Shown here one piece after another: positions 53,591-62,545 of a stretch of DNA of 64,000 bases. This DNA is from CAUPWF01 sp036656615. GTDB lineage: Bacteria > Bacillota > Clostridia > Lachnospirales > Lachnospiraceae. Position 1 is the stretch's first letter. Each line of letters opens with the position of its first letter. Both the position numbers and the translations under genes were made by a program. The notes under the pieces are model-generated. The model was not told the DNA's origin and did not search any database. It saw nothing but the letters and a program-made list of their open reading frames with translations. The stretch covers positions 18,008 to 82,007 of the forward strand of contig JAVXHY010000007.1 in NCBI GenBank assembly GCA_036656615.1. Reading direction: 5' to 3'.

Positions 53591-54964
53591 CTATACTTTT
53601 AGCTTTGCTTTTAGTATTCTAATAACTGATTCATTAATTCTTTCTTCTGTAATAGTTTTACTTCTTACTGCACTAATCACTCCATTATAAGCCGTCTCAA
53701 AATCCTCTGGTTGTAACATCATATCACATCCCGCCTGTATGGCTTTGACTGCAACACTTGCAGAATCACCTGTTTGGGTAATCACACCTGCATCTAATGA
53801 ATTCGTAATAATAATGCCGTTGTACTTCAATTTCGTCCGCAAAAGATCCTTGACGATCTTAGGAGATAAAGAGGCTGGAGTATCATCTCCAACAATACTT
53901 GGGAAGGATACATGTCCCACCATCATAAAGTCTACATTTGCCTTAATTGCCGCTTGAAAAGGCACTAAATCTATCTTCTGTAATTGCTCCATGCTTTTAG
54001 AAGAGGTGGCTGCAAGAGTTTCTGCATCCTCTATACTATCTCCATTTCCAGGGAAATACTTTCCTACAGAACGAATTCCTTTACTTTGCATACCCTTTAT
54101 TATTTCCGGCACCATAGCAGATACTGATTCTGAAGTTGCACCAAACGCTCTTGTACTAATCTGTGTATTTTGTGGATTAGTACACACATCTGCTAATGGA
54201 GCAAAATCAACATTAAATCCATATGTTGACAAATATCCGCCAAGAACAGTTCCCGCTTCCTTTGCTTTGGAAGCATCCCCTGTTTTCCCTATATCCTTCA
54301 TATCTGCAACCTGGGGTACCTGTACCAATCCACTATTAGCAAGACTGGATGCCTGTTTTCCGCCTTCTTCTTCAATTCCCAAAAACATAGGATATTTATT
54401 GTATGCTTTCGTATTGGTAAGCATAGTTTTTAATTGGGTCTCATCTTCTACATTCTGAGTGCTATAGTAAAATCCGCCAACCGGATATTTCGTCAGCATC
54501 TCCTTGGTAGTATCACCCGCCTGGACGACTACTTCCACGTCCGTTAATGCTTCCGGTTTTATAAAGAACATTTGAGCAACTTTTTCTTCCAGCGTCATAC
54601 GAGCCATGAGCTCTTTTGCTTTTGATTCCGCAGGATCTTCCTTACTTTTGGATGCATCCTTTGACGGTTCTTTCTTTGTATCTGTATCCTTTGTAGTTTT
54701 TTTTGTTTCAGATTTCTGAACATCTCGTTTTTTTGATTGTTTAAATCTTATTTCTTGTTTATTTTTTTCTATATTTTTAGGTTTGCTCATCGTAGTATAT
54801 ACCACAAGACCTCCAACACCCAGTCCCGCTGCCAAACCAATACACAGAAAAAGAATAATCCAAAATCTAAATTTAATCCTCCTTCGATTCTTATAAATAC
54901 GCTTTTGATTCCAGCGCCTCTTCCCCATCTTACTTCTATCGATGCGCTCTTCCTTTCTCCACAT
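53591..54964 (-). CDS. GH3 (NagZ-like) membrane-anchored protein, probable pseudoenzyme
   Basis: 457 residues: basic N-terminus, one transmembrane helix (about 34-58), a Lys/Asp/Ser-rich linker, then a glycoside hydrolase 3 TIM-barrel like NagZ beta-N-acetylglucosaminidases (VAQMFFIKPE, GFNVDFAPLADV, KYFPGNGD). Two catalytic positions differ. The usual Asp nucleophile in TDDL/TDSL is Asn here (IIITNSLDAG), and the acid-base D-x-H dyad after the KHFPGHGD-like motif reads D-A-E. Enzyme activity is doubtful; a wall-binding or sensing role is possible. The ATG has GAGGG. It may be co-transcribed with the SDR upstream. Confidence 0.8.
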   Translation of the reverse strand: MWRKEERIDRSKMGKRRWNQKRIYKNRRRIKFRFWIILFLCIGLAAGLGVGGLVVYTTMSKPKNIEKNKQEIRFKQSKKRDVQKSETKKTTKDTDTKKEPSKDASKSKEDPAESKAKELMARMTLEEKVAQMFFIKPEALTDVEVVVQAGDTTKEMLTKYPVGGFYYSTQNVEDETQLKTMLTNTKAYNKYPMFLGIEEEGGKQASSLANSGLVQVPQVADMKDIGKTGDASKAKEAGTVLGGYLSTYGFNVDFAPLADVCTNPQNTQISTRAFGATSESVSAMVPEIIKGMQSKGIRSVGKYFPGNGDSIEDAETLAATSSKSMEQLQKIDLVPFQAAIKANVDFMMVGHVSFPSIVGDDTPASLSPKIVKDLLRTKLKYNGIIITNSLDAGVITQTGDSASVAVKAIQAGCDMMLQPEDFETAYNGVISAVRSKTITEERINESVIRILKAKLKV

Positions 54965-54988
54965 AACCAGTTCCCTCTCTCATCTAGT

Positions 54989-55720
54989 CTATATCCATCC
55001 ACCGTCTACGGTGATAATCTGCCCCGTCATATATTCATTTCCATTTGTGGTCAAATTTATAATAATATCTGCAATCTCCTTTGGCTCTGCAAATCTTCCT
55101 GCTGGGATGTCTTCTGCAAGCCTGCTTTTTTCTTCCACTGAAAAGCATTCATTCATGCTGGTATTTACCATTCCAAGCGCTAATGCATTTACTTGAATGT
55201 TACTAGGTGCCAATTCCTTAGCTAATGCCCGTGTCATTCCTTGAACTCCAGCTTTAGTTGCTGAATAGGCTACTTCACAGGATGCACCCACTTGTCCCCA
55301 TACGGAAGAAATATTTACGATCTTCCCCGACTTCTGATGCACCATATAAGGAACTACTGCCCTTGAGCAATAAAATACAGATGATAAATTCGTATCTAAT
55401 ATTCTCTTCCACTCTAAATTCGTCATATCAGTTATAAGCCCTATATAGGATATTCCCACATTATTAATTAAAATATCAATTCCTTGAAATCTTTGTTCTA
55501 TTTCAGAAAAAAGATGCATAACAACTTGAGGATCTCCCATATCTCCTATAAATATTAGACAATTTGCTCCATATTTTATAAGTTCCCTCTCTACTGCCTT
55601 TAATTGTTCTTCCTCTTTCAAACAGGTAATTACTACATTGTACTGTAGTTTTGCATATGCCAAAGCAATTGATTTTCCTATACCTCTTGATGCCCCTGTT
55701 ATTAATACTGTCTTCTGCAA
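54989..55720 (-). CDS. SDR-family oxidoreductase (FabG-like)
   Basis: Short-chain dehydrogenase of about 243 residues resembling 3-oxoacyl-ACP reductases. VLITGASRGIGKS cofactor motif at the N-terminus, NNVG motif (INNVGISYIG), SSVWGQVG, and YSATK rather than the usual YxxSK spacing variant still gives Tyr-X3-Lys; C-terminal TGQIITVDGGW. The start is TTG at 55720, 8 nt after GGAGG; the frame is open 30 codons further without a ribosome-binding site. No other fatty acid genes are near, so the substrate is uncertain. Confidence 0.85.
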   Translation of the reverse strand: MQKTVLITGASRGIGKSIALAYAKLQYNVVITCLKEEEQLKAVERELIKYGANCLIFIGDMGDPQVVMHLFSEIEQRFQGIDILINNVGISYIGLITDMTNLEWKRILDTNLSSVFYCSRAVVPYMVHQKSGKIVNISSVWGQVGASCEVAYSATKAGVQGMTRALAKELAPSNIQVNALALGMVNTSMNECFSVEEKSRLAEDIPAGRFAEPKEIADIIINLTTNGNEYMTGQIITVDGGWI

Positions 55721-55798
55721 TCTGCTTTCCTCCACATAGTTTCTTCTACGATACCATATTCCGACACATTTCACAATACTTATGAACCACCTATGCGT

Positions 55799-55836
55799 GA
55801 AAAAAGGCACTTCCGTCTACTCGGAAATACCTTTTT
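55799..55836 (-). terminator. Terminator after htrA
   Basis: Minus-strand stem of 15 bp with two G-T pairs (arms 55801-55815 and 55822-55836, 6-nt loop) followed by T-run, about 60 nt after the htrA stop. Confidence 0.85.
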
Positions 55837-55896
55837 GTTAATTTTATAAGTTCGTTCGGATGCTCTGAATTCTTCCGCTGTTTGTCCGCTGCCGTC

Positions 55897-57147
55897 CTAA
55901 TTTGCACTGCCTAGCGTAACTTCTACTGTTTGTTCCTTATATCCGCCGTCTGAATTAGGTATCTGCAGCGTAATCTTAACATTGGAGCCTTTTTTATAAT
56001 ATTGCAATTGTTCTTGCAACGTACTCATACTATCAATATTCGTTCCTTCTAGTCCTGTAATAATACTACCCTTTGCAATACCAGCTTTTGCTGCTCCGCC
56101 TCCTGCTATTGCCTCTGAAACATATACTCCAGAAGGCATACCATACATCTGTGCACTTTCTGCCGTAACATCTACACCTTTGATTCCAATAAATCCTTTT
56201 TCATTATCCGATAACTTGGTCTTGGTCTCTTGATTCATCAGAGCATTGATTGTTTCACTTGCATCAGAAATTGGAATCGCATATCCCATGCCTTCTACTG
56301 CTGATGCTGCAAGCTTAGCAGAATTAATACCAATTACTTCTCCATTTATATTTAACAATGCACCTCCACTATTACCTGGATTTATTGCTGCATCTGTTTG
56401 AATCAACTTGTTTTCTGAATCTTCTACTTGAATGGTACGATTAGTCGCACTGACTACTCCAGTAGTAACAGACTGCCCATATCCCAAGGCATTTCCAATT
56501 GCAATCACAGGCTCTCCCACTTTTATAGTAGTTGAATCTCCTAACGTAGCAACGGAGATTGCTTCTGTTGTGGAAGCCTCAATATTAGTTCTATTAACTG
56601 CAATCACTGCCAAGTCCTTCTTTGCATCGGTACCTTTAATCTGTGCTTCAACGCTTTTCCCATCAATAAAGCTAACCGTCAGCGTTTTACTGCCTTCTAC
56701 AACGTGATTGTTGCTCAAAATTAATAATTCCGTATCGTTTTGTCCTATAATAATTCCCGAGCCACTACTTTCGCTCTCCTGCTGGTTCACACCGCCAAAA
56801 AAATCCTGTACCTGCTGTACACTCATATTCGTAATAGACACCACCGACGGCATAACATTTTCCACTACTTTAGACACATCTGATACCACCGAACTGGAAG
56901 TCTGAGTCACCTCTGTTTTCGTAACTGGTGTCTCTTTCACTGATTGTTTTGAATTGAGTCCCAATAGTTTACTTCCTATATAGTTCGTTGTAAGAAATGC
57001 ACTGCCTCCTACAACACCAAATATGGCTGCTAAACATACGATCATTAATACTTTTGGTATGTGATATTTTTTTCTTGGTTTTTTTCCTTGCGAATCTTCC
57101 TTCATCTCTGTTTCATTTGGTACATAATAATTATATCTATTGTCCAT
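55897..57147 (-). CDS. htrA: HtrA/DegP-like serine protease with PDZ domain
   Basis: Membrane-anchored quality-control protease of about 416 residues. A cytoplasmic N-terminus (with KPRKKYHIPK) is followed by one transmembrane helix (about 32-54) and a Ser/Thr-rich linker. The trypsin-like domain has the triad His in LILSNNHVVEG, Asp in KKDLAVIAV and Ser in NPGNSGGALL; one PDZ domain follows (GVYVSEAIAGGGAAKAGI). It acts outside the membrane on misfolded exported proteins. ATG at 57147 has AAAGGAG; a TTG two codons earlier is an alternative. Confidence 0.95.
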   Translation of the reverse strand: MDNRYNYYVPNETEMKEDSQGKKPRKKYHIPKVLMIVCLAAIFGVVGGSAFLTTNYIGSKLLGLNSKQSVKETPVTKTEVTQTSSSVVSDVSKVVENVMPSVVSITNMSVQQVQDFFGGVNQQESESSGSGIIIGQNDTELLILSNNHVVEGSKTLTVSFIDGKSVEAQIKGTDAKKDLAVIAVNRTNIEASTTEAISVATLGDSTTIKVGEPVIAIGNALGYGQSVTTGVVSATNRTIQVEDSENKLIQTDAAINPGNSGGALLNINGEVIGINSAKLAASAVEGMGYAIPISDASETINALMNQETKTKLSDNEKGFIGIKGVDVTAESAQMYGMPSGVYVSEAIAGGGAAKAGIAKGSIITGLEGTNIDSMSTLQEQLQYYKKGSNVKITLQIPNSDGGYKEQTVEVTLGSAN

Positions 57148-57235
57148 AATCAAGACTCCTTTCCTCTATGTTTATGAACCTAGTTTATCTTTTATTTGTG
57201 TTGAAAATGTGTTTAAACAGTTAAAATAATTCAAA

Positions 57236-59062
57236 CTATTCCACCGTTACCGATTTTGCCAAATTTCTTGGTTTATCTACATCACATCCTCTTCCAATAG
57301 AAACATAATAACCAAATAATTGCAATGGGATAATAGCTAGCGAATTTGTGAAATACGGATTGGTTTCCGGAATATACATCACATAATCTGCCGTACGCTC
57401 TACTTCTTCATTCCCTTCCGTTGTAACTGCCATAACGAAAGCGCCCCGTGTACGAACTTCTTCCATATTGCTCAGCATTTTCTTATACAGGGCTTTCTGC
57501 GTTAATACTGCTGCAACCAAAGTACCCTCTTCTATCAACGAAATCGTTCCATGCTTTAATTCTCCTGCTGCATATGCTTCAGAGTGAATATAGGATATTT
57601 CTTTTAATTTTAAAGAGCCCTCCATGGAAATTGCATAATCCAACCCTCTTCCAATAAAGAAGATATCTTTCGCTGCCAAATAACGATTTGCAAATTTCTG
57701 TATTTTCGTTTTATGTTCCAGCAGCATATCCACCTGATCCGGAAGTTTTCTCATATCTTCTATCATTTGCTGCAATTCTTTATGGTCTATCGTTCCTCTG
57801 ATCCAAGCAAAATTCATCGCCAATAAATAAATAGCAATCAGCTGTGCGGAATATGCCTTTGTAGTAGCTACTGCTATCTCTGGTCCCGCCCATGTGTATA
57901 ATACACAATCCGACTCCCTGGAAATAGAACTTCCCACTACATTCACAATTCCAAGAACCTTCGCACCTTTCCTTTTTGCTTCTCTTAACGCTGCCAGCGT
58001 ATCTGCCGTTTCTCCTGATTGACTAATTACAATTACTAACGTGCCCTCCTCAATAATCGGATCACGATATCGAAATTCCGATGCCACATCTACTTCTACC
58101 GGAATTCTAGTCAATCCCTCCAACACATATTTACCGGTCATACCTACATGACTTGCCGAACCACAGGCTACAATCTGTATTTTCTTAATCGCTTTGATTT
58201 CTTGTTCTTCCATATCCAACTCATCAATTATAATTCTTCCATTCTTTATACGAGGAGAAAAGGTGTCTCTAATTGCCTTGGGCTGTTCATACATTTCTTT
58301 TAACATAAAATGTTCATAGCCTACCTTTTCAGCGGCATCCAAATCCCAATCAATGGTAGTAAATGTCTTTTCAATTGGTTCTTCATCCACATTGAAGAAT
58401 TCCATAGAGGATTTAGTCATACGAACGATTTCTTCATTCTCAATAAAACATACTTCCCGGGTATATCGCAGTACTGCTGGTACATCAGAGGCCAGAATAT
58501 TACCTCCCTTGGTACTTCCTACAATTAATGGACTGTCCTTACGAACTGCATACAGCTGATCAGGAAATTCCTGAAACATAATACCAAGTGCATAAGAACC
58601 TTCCATACGAGTCATAATCTTCGTAATTGCTTCTAATGGATTACCCTGATAATAATAGTCTAACAAATGAGCAATTACCTCTGTATCTGTCTCCGAAAGG
58701 AATTGATATCCTTTTTGTATAAGCTTTCCTTTCAACTTATCATAATTCTCAATAATTCCATTATGAACCACTACAATACTTTCATCTTGGTTAAAATGAG
58801 GATGTGCATTTACATCGGATGGGGAACCATGCGTTGCCCATCTCGTATGTCCAATACCCATATATCCAGGCATGGTGGCACCTTCATGAGTCAATTCACT
58901 TAATACCTTAAGTCTCCCTTTTGATTTCATCATGGAGATTTTCGTTCCATCATAAATGGCTATTCCCGTTGAATCATATCCTCTATATTCTAATTTTGAC
59001 AGACCATCCAATAAAATAGGTGCTGCTTGTTTATCTCCTATGTAACCAACGATTCCACACAT
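57236..59062 (-). CDS. glmS: Glutamine-fructose-6-phosphate aminotransferase GlmS
   Basis: Makes glucosamine-6-phosphate for cell wall synthesis; about 608 residues. The mature N-terminus starts at Cys (MCGIVGYIG), the glutaminase nucleophile, then EYRGYDSTGIA, GHTRWATHG. Two SIS isomerase domains follow (GSASHVGMTGKYVLE, SQSGETADTLAAL; ending DKPRNLAKSVTVE). AGGAGG is 9 nt before this ATG, which must be the start because Cys has to be residue 1 after Met removal. No glmS ribozyme is found upstream; an inverted repeat overlaps the promoter instead. Confidence 0.97.
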   Translation of the reverse strand: MCGIVGYIGDKQAAPILLDGLSKLEYRGYDSTGIAIYDGTKISMMKSKGRLKVLSELTHEGATMPGYMGIGHTRWATHGSPSDVNAHPHFNQDESIVVVHNGIIENYDKLKGKLIQKGYQFLSETDTEVIAHLLDYYYQGNPLEAITKIMTRMEGSYALGIMFQEFPDQLYAVRKDSPLIVGSTKGGNILASDVPAVLRYTREVCFIENEEIVRMTKSSMEFFNVDEEPIEKTFTTIDWDLDAAEKVGYEHFMLKEMYEQPKAIRDTFSPRIKNGRIIIDELDMEEQEIKAIKKIQIVACGSASHVGMTGKYVLEGLTRIPVEVDVASEFRYRDPIIEEGTLVIVISQSGETADTLAALREAKRKGAKVLGIVNVVGSSISRESDCVLYTWAGPEIAVATTKAYSAQLIAIYLLAMNFAWIRGTIDHKELQQMIEDMRKLPDQVDMLLEHKTKIQKFANRYLAAKDIFFIGRGLDYAISMEGSLKLKEISYIHSEAYAAGELKHGTISLIEEGTLVAAVLTQKALYKKMLSNMEEVRTRGAFVMAVTTEGNEEVERTADYVMYIPETNPYFTNSLAIIPLQLFGYYVSIGRGCDVDKPRNLAKSVTVE

Positions 59063-59105
59063 GTTATATCCTCCTATTGTGTTTGTTGTACAAAGCATCT
59101 TTTTC

Positions 59106-59152
59106 TTTGCACTTTCGGGTTACAGTATAACAAAAGTGCAAAAAAAAGTAAA
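59106..59152 (-). promoter_or_regulatory. glmS promoter with overlapping 10-bp inverted repeat
   Basis: Minus strand -35 TTTACT (59147-59152), 17-nt spacer, -10 TATACT (59124-59129). A perfect inverted repeat TTTGCACTTT/AAAGTGCAAA (59106-59115 and 59133-59142) brackets the -10, like an operator. Confidence 0.5.
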
Positions 59153-59153
59153 G

Positions 59154-59184
59154 AAAAAAGATATGGATTTTTCCATATCTTTTT
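59154..59184 (-). terminator. Terminator after the cohesin-like membrane protein gene
   Basis: Minus-strand stem GATATGGA/TCCATATC (59160-59167 and 59172-59179) flanked by A and T runs, 20 nt after the stop at 59204. Confidence 0.85.
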
Positions 59185-59203
59185 CTTTATTTTTCCTTAA
59201 GTG

Positions 59204-60894
59204 CTAATCATCCAAATCAATAAAATCTACCGTAAAATCATCCTCATCATCATATTTCGGGAATTGCATATCTTTTTTAACCGGCTTTTCTTGTCTTACT
59301 TCTGGTTTTGCTGTATTTCTTGTCTGATACTTCACATCTGACTGACTGGCTGCTCTAGAAGCGGGCTGCCTTACTTCGGGCCTTCCTGTTCTCTGTGGAC
59401 GTGAATCCGAAGTTCTTTGAGGCGTTGTCTTGGCGATAGATTCATCATGCAAATCAAATTCTTCCAAATCCTCGAACTCTTCATATTCCTCATCATCTTC
59501 ATCTATTTCATCTTCAAATTCATCTTCAAATTCATCTTCAAAATCCATATTAGATCTTTTGAATTTGGCATCCTTTTTGCGTACTGGAAGGACTTCATCT
59601 TCATCTTCATCCTCTTCCTCATATATTTCATCTAATTCTTGGTTTCTATGGTACAGCTTCACACCTAATACAAGAATAACAATTAGAAATACCAGGAAAA
59701 TTCCCCATACACCAATCAAAAGCTGTTTCATATACNNNNNNNNNNNNNNNNNNNNNNNNNNNNNNNNNNNNNNNNNNNNNNNNNNNNNNNNNNNNNNNNN
59801 NNNNNNNNNNNNNNNNNNNNNNNNNNNNNNNNNNNAATTAGAAATACCAGGAAAATTCCCCATACACCAATCAAAAGCTGTTTCATATACTTATCTACAA
59901 AATTAGTAGCCTTGCCCAGTAATCCACCTTTAGCTGCATCTGTGTCCTTAGATGATTTTGGAACATTAAATCTTTGATAGGTTCCATCTTTCGTATCATG
60001 CTGGTAATACCCCTTGGTACCATCACTACCCAATGCATAGACTACATAATAATCTGGATTTTTTGCATTTTGCCAAGCAATGAATTTCTCCCCATTCTCT
60101 GTTTCTAACGTGGTCTCTACATACTCACTTGGAAGCTTTGCTTTACCTGTTTTATTTAGTAACATAATATACGCATTTTCTGAAATATCAATCTTAACGA
60201 AAGGAGCAAATACATCGGTATCACCATCGTATAAGAAGAATTCCCCTTTTCCCGCCTCATCCTGAAGGAAAAACATGTATTGCCCACTTGATTCCTGCAT
60301 GATTACTTGTCTGTCAGCGCCTTCATAACTCAGTGTAGACCGTGTAAATCCTTCTGGTATATCCACATCTGCAAAGTTCTCTGCAATCGTATAGTTTTTA
60401 TCGTTCATTTTCACTTGGACTGCATTTCCAGCTACCGGAGCAGGAGCTGTCGTTCCATCCCCAGGGCCAATTGTTACTTTAGACGCACCCAAGGATAGGT
60501 TCAATTTCTCATTATTATATAAAAAAGCCGTATAATTTCCAACATTGATTGCTGTTTCACCTTCTTTTAAAGCTTTGAAAACAATACTAAAGCTTAATTC
60601 TGATGCAGCTCCATCTCCTGATCCTGATAAATTAACTGTACCACCACTTCCAGTAGCATTGGTTCCGCTTTTAAATTCCAAAGCTGCCGCATCATAGGTA
60701 ACTGTTATCTTTCCGTCGCCAATGGCTCCACCACCGGTACGAACCTTTACATCCACTGTGACCTCTTGACCTACTGCCGTAGCAGGATCCGAAAACATAA
60801 GTGTACCCTCCGCTGCATGAGCCGCAAATGAAACCCATGGAACAGCTAGACATACTGCAAATAAAAGTGTAGTAATCTTTTTCATTATCTTCAT
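59204..60894 (-). CDS. Cohesin-like membrane protein with acidic cytoplasmic tail (split by artefactual gap)
   Basis: Drawn across a 100-N gap. Removing the gap plus one of the two identical 55-bp flanks (155 nt) gives a continuous 511-residue frame. It has a signal peptide (KKITTLLFAVCLAVPWVSFAAHA) and a cohesin-like beta domain (about 25-145; VGQEVTVDVKVRTGGGAIGDGKITVTY). A second extracellular domain follows (about 165-310; DVDIPEGFTRSTLSYEGADR). After it come one transmembrane helix (LLIGVWGIFLVFLIVILVLGV) and a cytoplasmic tail with Glu/Asp runs and EFEDEFEDEIDEDDEE repeats. ATG at 60894 has GAGGG. It follows the LCP gene closely. Function unknown. Confidence 0.75.
59681..59735. repeat. 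55-bp duplicate left of gap 1
   Basis: Identical to 59836-59890 on the other side of the N run. Most simply the same genomic stretch present at two contig ends (overlap equal to a k-mer of 55). Confidence 0.95.
59736..59835. other. Assembly gap 1 (100 N)
   Basis: Exactly 100 unknown bases between identical 55-bp flanks. Probably no real missing sequence; it falsely splits the cohesin-like gene. Confidence 0.95.
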
Positions 60895-60982
60895 GTATTT
60901 TCCCTCATTTCCTTCCATCAATCTGCTAACCTACTTCTTATGGTGTAACTGTTCCGCCTCCCGTTCCTGGATCCGGTGGGGT

Positions 60983-61082
60983 NNNNNNNNNNNNNNNNNN
61001 NNNNNNNNNNNNNNNNNNNNNNNNNNNNNNNNNNNNNNNNNNNNNNNNNNNNNNNNNNNNNNNNNNNNNNNNNNNNNNNNNN
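60983..61082. other. Assembly gap 2 (100 N)
   Basis: Exactly 100 unknown bases between identical 55-bp flanks (60928-60982 and 61083-61137), next to a tandem repeat in the LCP gene. Repeat copy number may be affected. Confidence 0.95.
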
Positions 61083-61092
61083 AACCTACTTC

Positions 61093-62451
61093 TTATGGTG
61101 TAACTGTTCCGCCTCCCGTTCCTGGATCCGGTGGGGTGACCGTTCCTCCTCCAGTTCCTGGATCTGGCGGGGTTACCGTTCCTCCTCCAGTTCCTGGATC
61201 CGGTGGAGTTACCGTACCTCCTCCAGTTCCCGGATCTGGTGGGGTGACCGTTCCCCCTCCAGTCCCTGAATCTGGTGGGGTGGGGTGACTTGTATTGCCA
61301 TTATTAGTATTTTGATTATTGTTTGGAGTAGTCGTCGTGTTATCATAATAATTTTGTTCTACTTCCTCTGGTGCTACCTTAGCTCCGGTAGCAGCCCGAT
61401 AGGCAATTCCATTACTCACCTTTGTAAGCTTGGAAGAAGGTACATATCCATCCTCACCAAATAAATACTTGTGCAATTCGATTGCATTACTTTCTAAAGT
61501 CTGTGGAATAACAATACTTCCAATACCTGAAAGTGTATCTGTAGTCTTGTCAATTGGAAAGCCAGTAGACGGAGCCAACTTATACTTACTTGCATACTTT
61601 GCATAACCAAGCAACTCTGGCAAAGTAAAGTTAGTGGAAACCTGTGGAAATACCTCATCTACAATTTTATTAATTACAGAAAGCTTAGAATTTTGTGCTT
61701 TTGCAATAATCTTCTCTAACACACTTCGCTGACGCTCTGCTCTTTTGAAATCATCTCCAGCTGTATATCGAATTCTAGCATACGCAGTAGCCTGTGTTCC
61801 ATTTAGCGTCTGCAGTCCTGGTTCAAAGACTCCTTCTGAATCAATTCCGGTTGATTCAATAATTTCACAAGAGTACCCTGTAATATAATCCACTTCCTCT
61901 GGCGAAACATCAATATCGATTCCACCGATTGCATCTATCACAGACACCATCGCATTAAAATTTACTGTTACGTACTTAGTAATATCCAAATCTAAATTCT
62001 TATTAAGCATTGCTACTGCTTCTTCTGGACCGCCAAATGAATACGCCGCATTTGCCTTGTTATATGTCCCATCGGATTGTTCCATCAGGGTATCACGAAA
62101 AACCGAAGCCAGCTTTACTTCCTTTGTTTCGTTGTTCAAACTGGCTATCATAATCGTATCACTTCTGGTATCTTTACCTAATTCACCTTCTCTAGAATCT
62201 ACACCAAATAAAGCAACATTGGTATAACCGGTTAATTTTTCTTCCACTTCCTCTGTTATATTAAGTTTCTTTGTATCCAAAACTTGGTTGTCTATTTTAC
62301 CTAACTTGCTAGCCAACAGCACGACTCCGGCTGTTGCAACAATGACTACAGTACCTCCAAAAATTGCAGCAATCTTCTTTCCTATGGACCAAGATGCAAA
62401 CCCTCGCTTAGGTTTCCTTCTTCCACGTCTTTTTGCTCTTCTTTTTGCCAT
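61093..62451 (-). CDS. LytR-CpsA-Psr (LCP) family protein with Pro/Gly repeat tail
   Basis: Membrane-anchored LCP phosphotransferase of 452 residues, of the family that attaches wall polymers to peptidoglycan. A very basic N-terminus (AKRRAKRRGRRKPKRG), one transmembrane helix (about 30-50), and the LCP domain (about 75-300) with Arg/Asp residues in VDSREGELGKDTRSDTIMIAS, VFRDTL, FGGPEEAV and the FKRAERQRSVL motif. A Asn/Thr linker and five 12-residue DPGTGGGTVTPP repeats form the C-terminus. The stop lies in the 55-bp duplicated sequence beside gap 2. AAAGGA precedes the ATG. It is upstream of the cohesin-like gene. Confidence 0.9.
   Translation of the reverse strand: MAKRRAKRRGRRKPKRGFASWSIGKKIAAIFGGTVVIVATAGVVLLASKLGKIDNQVLDTKKLNITEEVEEKLTGYTNVALFGVDSREGELGKDTRSDTIMIASLNNETKEVKLASVFRDTLMEQSDGTYNKANAAYSFGGPEEAVAMLNKNLDLDITKYVTVNFNAMVSVIDAIGGIDIDVSPEEVDYITGYSCEIIESTGIDSEGVFEPGLQTLNGTQATAYARIRYTAGDDFKRAERQRSVLEKIIAKAQNSKLSVINKIVDEVFPQVSTNFTLPELLGYAKYASKYKLAPSTGFPIDKTTDTLSGIGSIVIPQTLESNAIELHKYLFGEDGYVPSSKLTKVSNGIAYRAATGAKVAPEEVEQNYYDNTTTTPNNNQNTNNGNTSHPTPPDSGTGGGTVTPPDPGTGGGTVTPPDPGTGGGTVTPPDPGTGGGTVTPPDPGTGGGTVTP
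61100..61279 (-). repeat. 36-bp in-frame tandem repeat of the LCP tail
   Basis: Five consecutive 36-bp units (61100, 61136, 61172, 61208, 61244) with silent third-base differences, each encoding a 12-residue Pro/Gly/Thr unit. Copy number is uncertain because gap 2 is adjacent. Confidence 0.9.
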
Positions 62452-62545
62452 ATTTATATCCTTTCATCCCTTAGTTTACACTCACTTACCCTTTATCATA
62501 CAATATTTCCCTTAAAACATCAATTAAGAAATAATTTTATTTCCA

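Noticed and set aside
59063..59203. glmS ribozyme upstream of glmS
   Set aside because: The region is too short and AT-rich, and it lacks the conserved ribozyme core; it contains the upstream gene terminator and a promoter.
59430..59906. Plus-strand serine-rich open frame
   Set aside because: It is the complement of the Glu/Asp-rich tail of the minus-strand membrane protein and crosses the N gap; it has no ribosome-binding site.
61100..61279. 36-bp repeats resembling a CRISPR array period
   Set aside because: Units are contiguous without spacers, lie in frame in the LCP gene and vary mainly at third codon positions; no cas genes are present.
60893..61288. Plus-strand open frame rich in Val/Pro across gap 2
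   Set aside because: It is the complement of the LCP Pro/Gly repeats and of the artefactual duplication.
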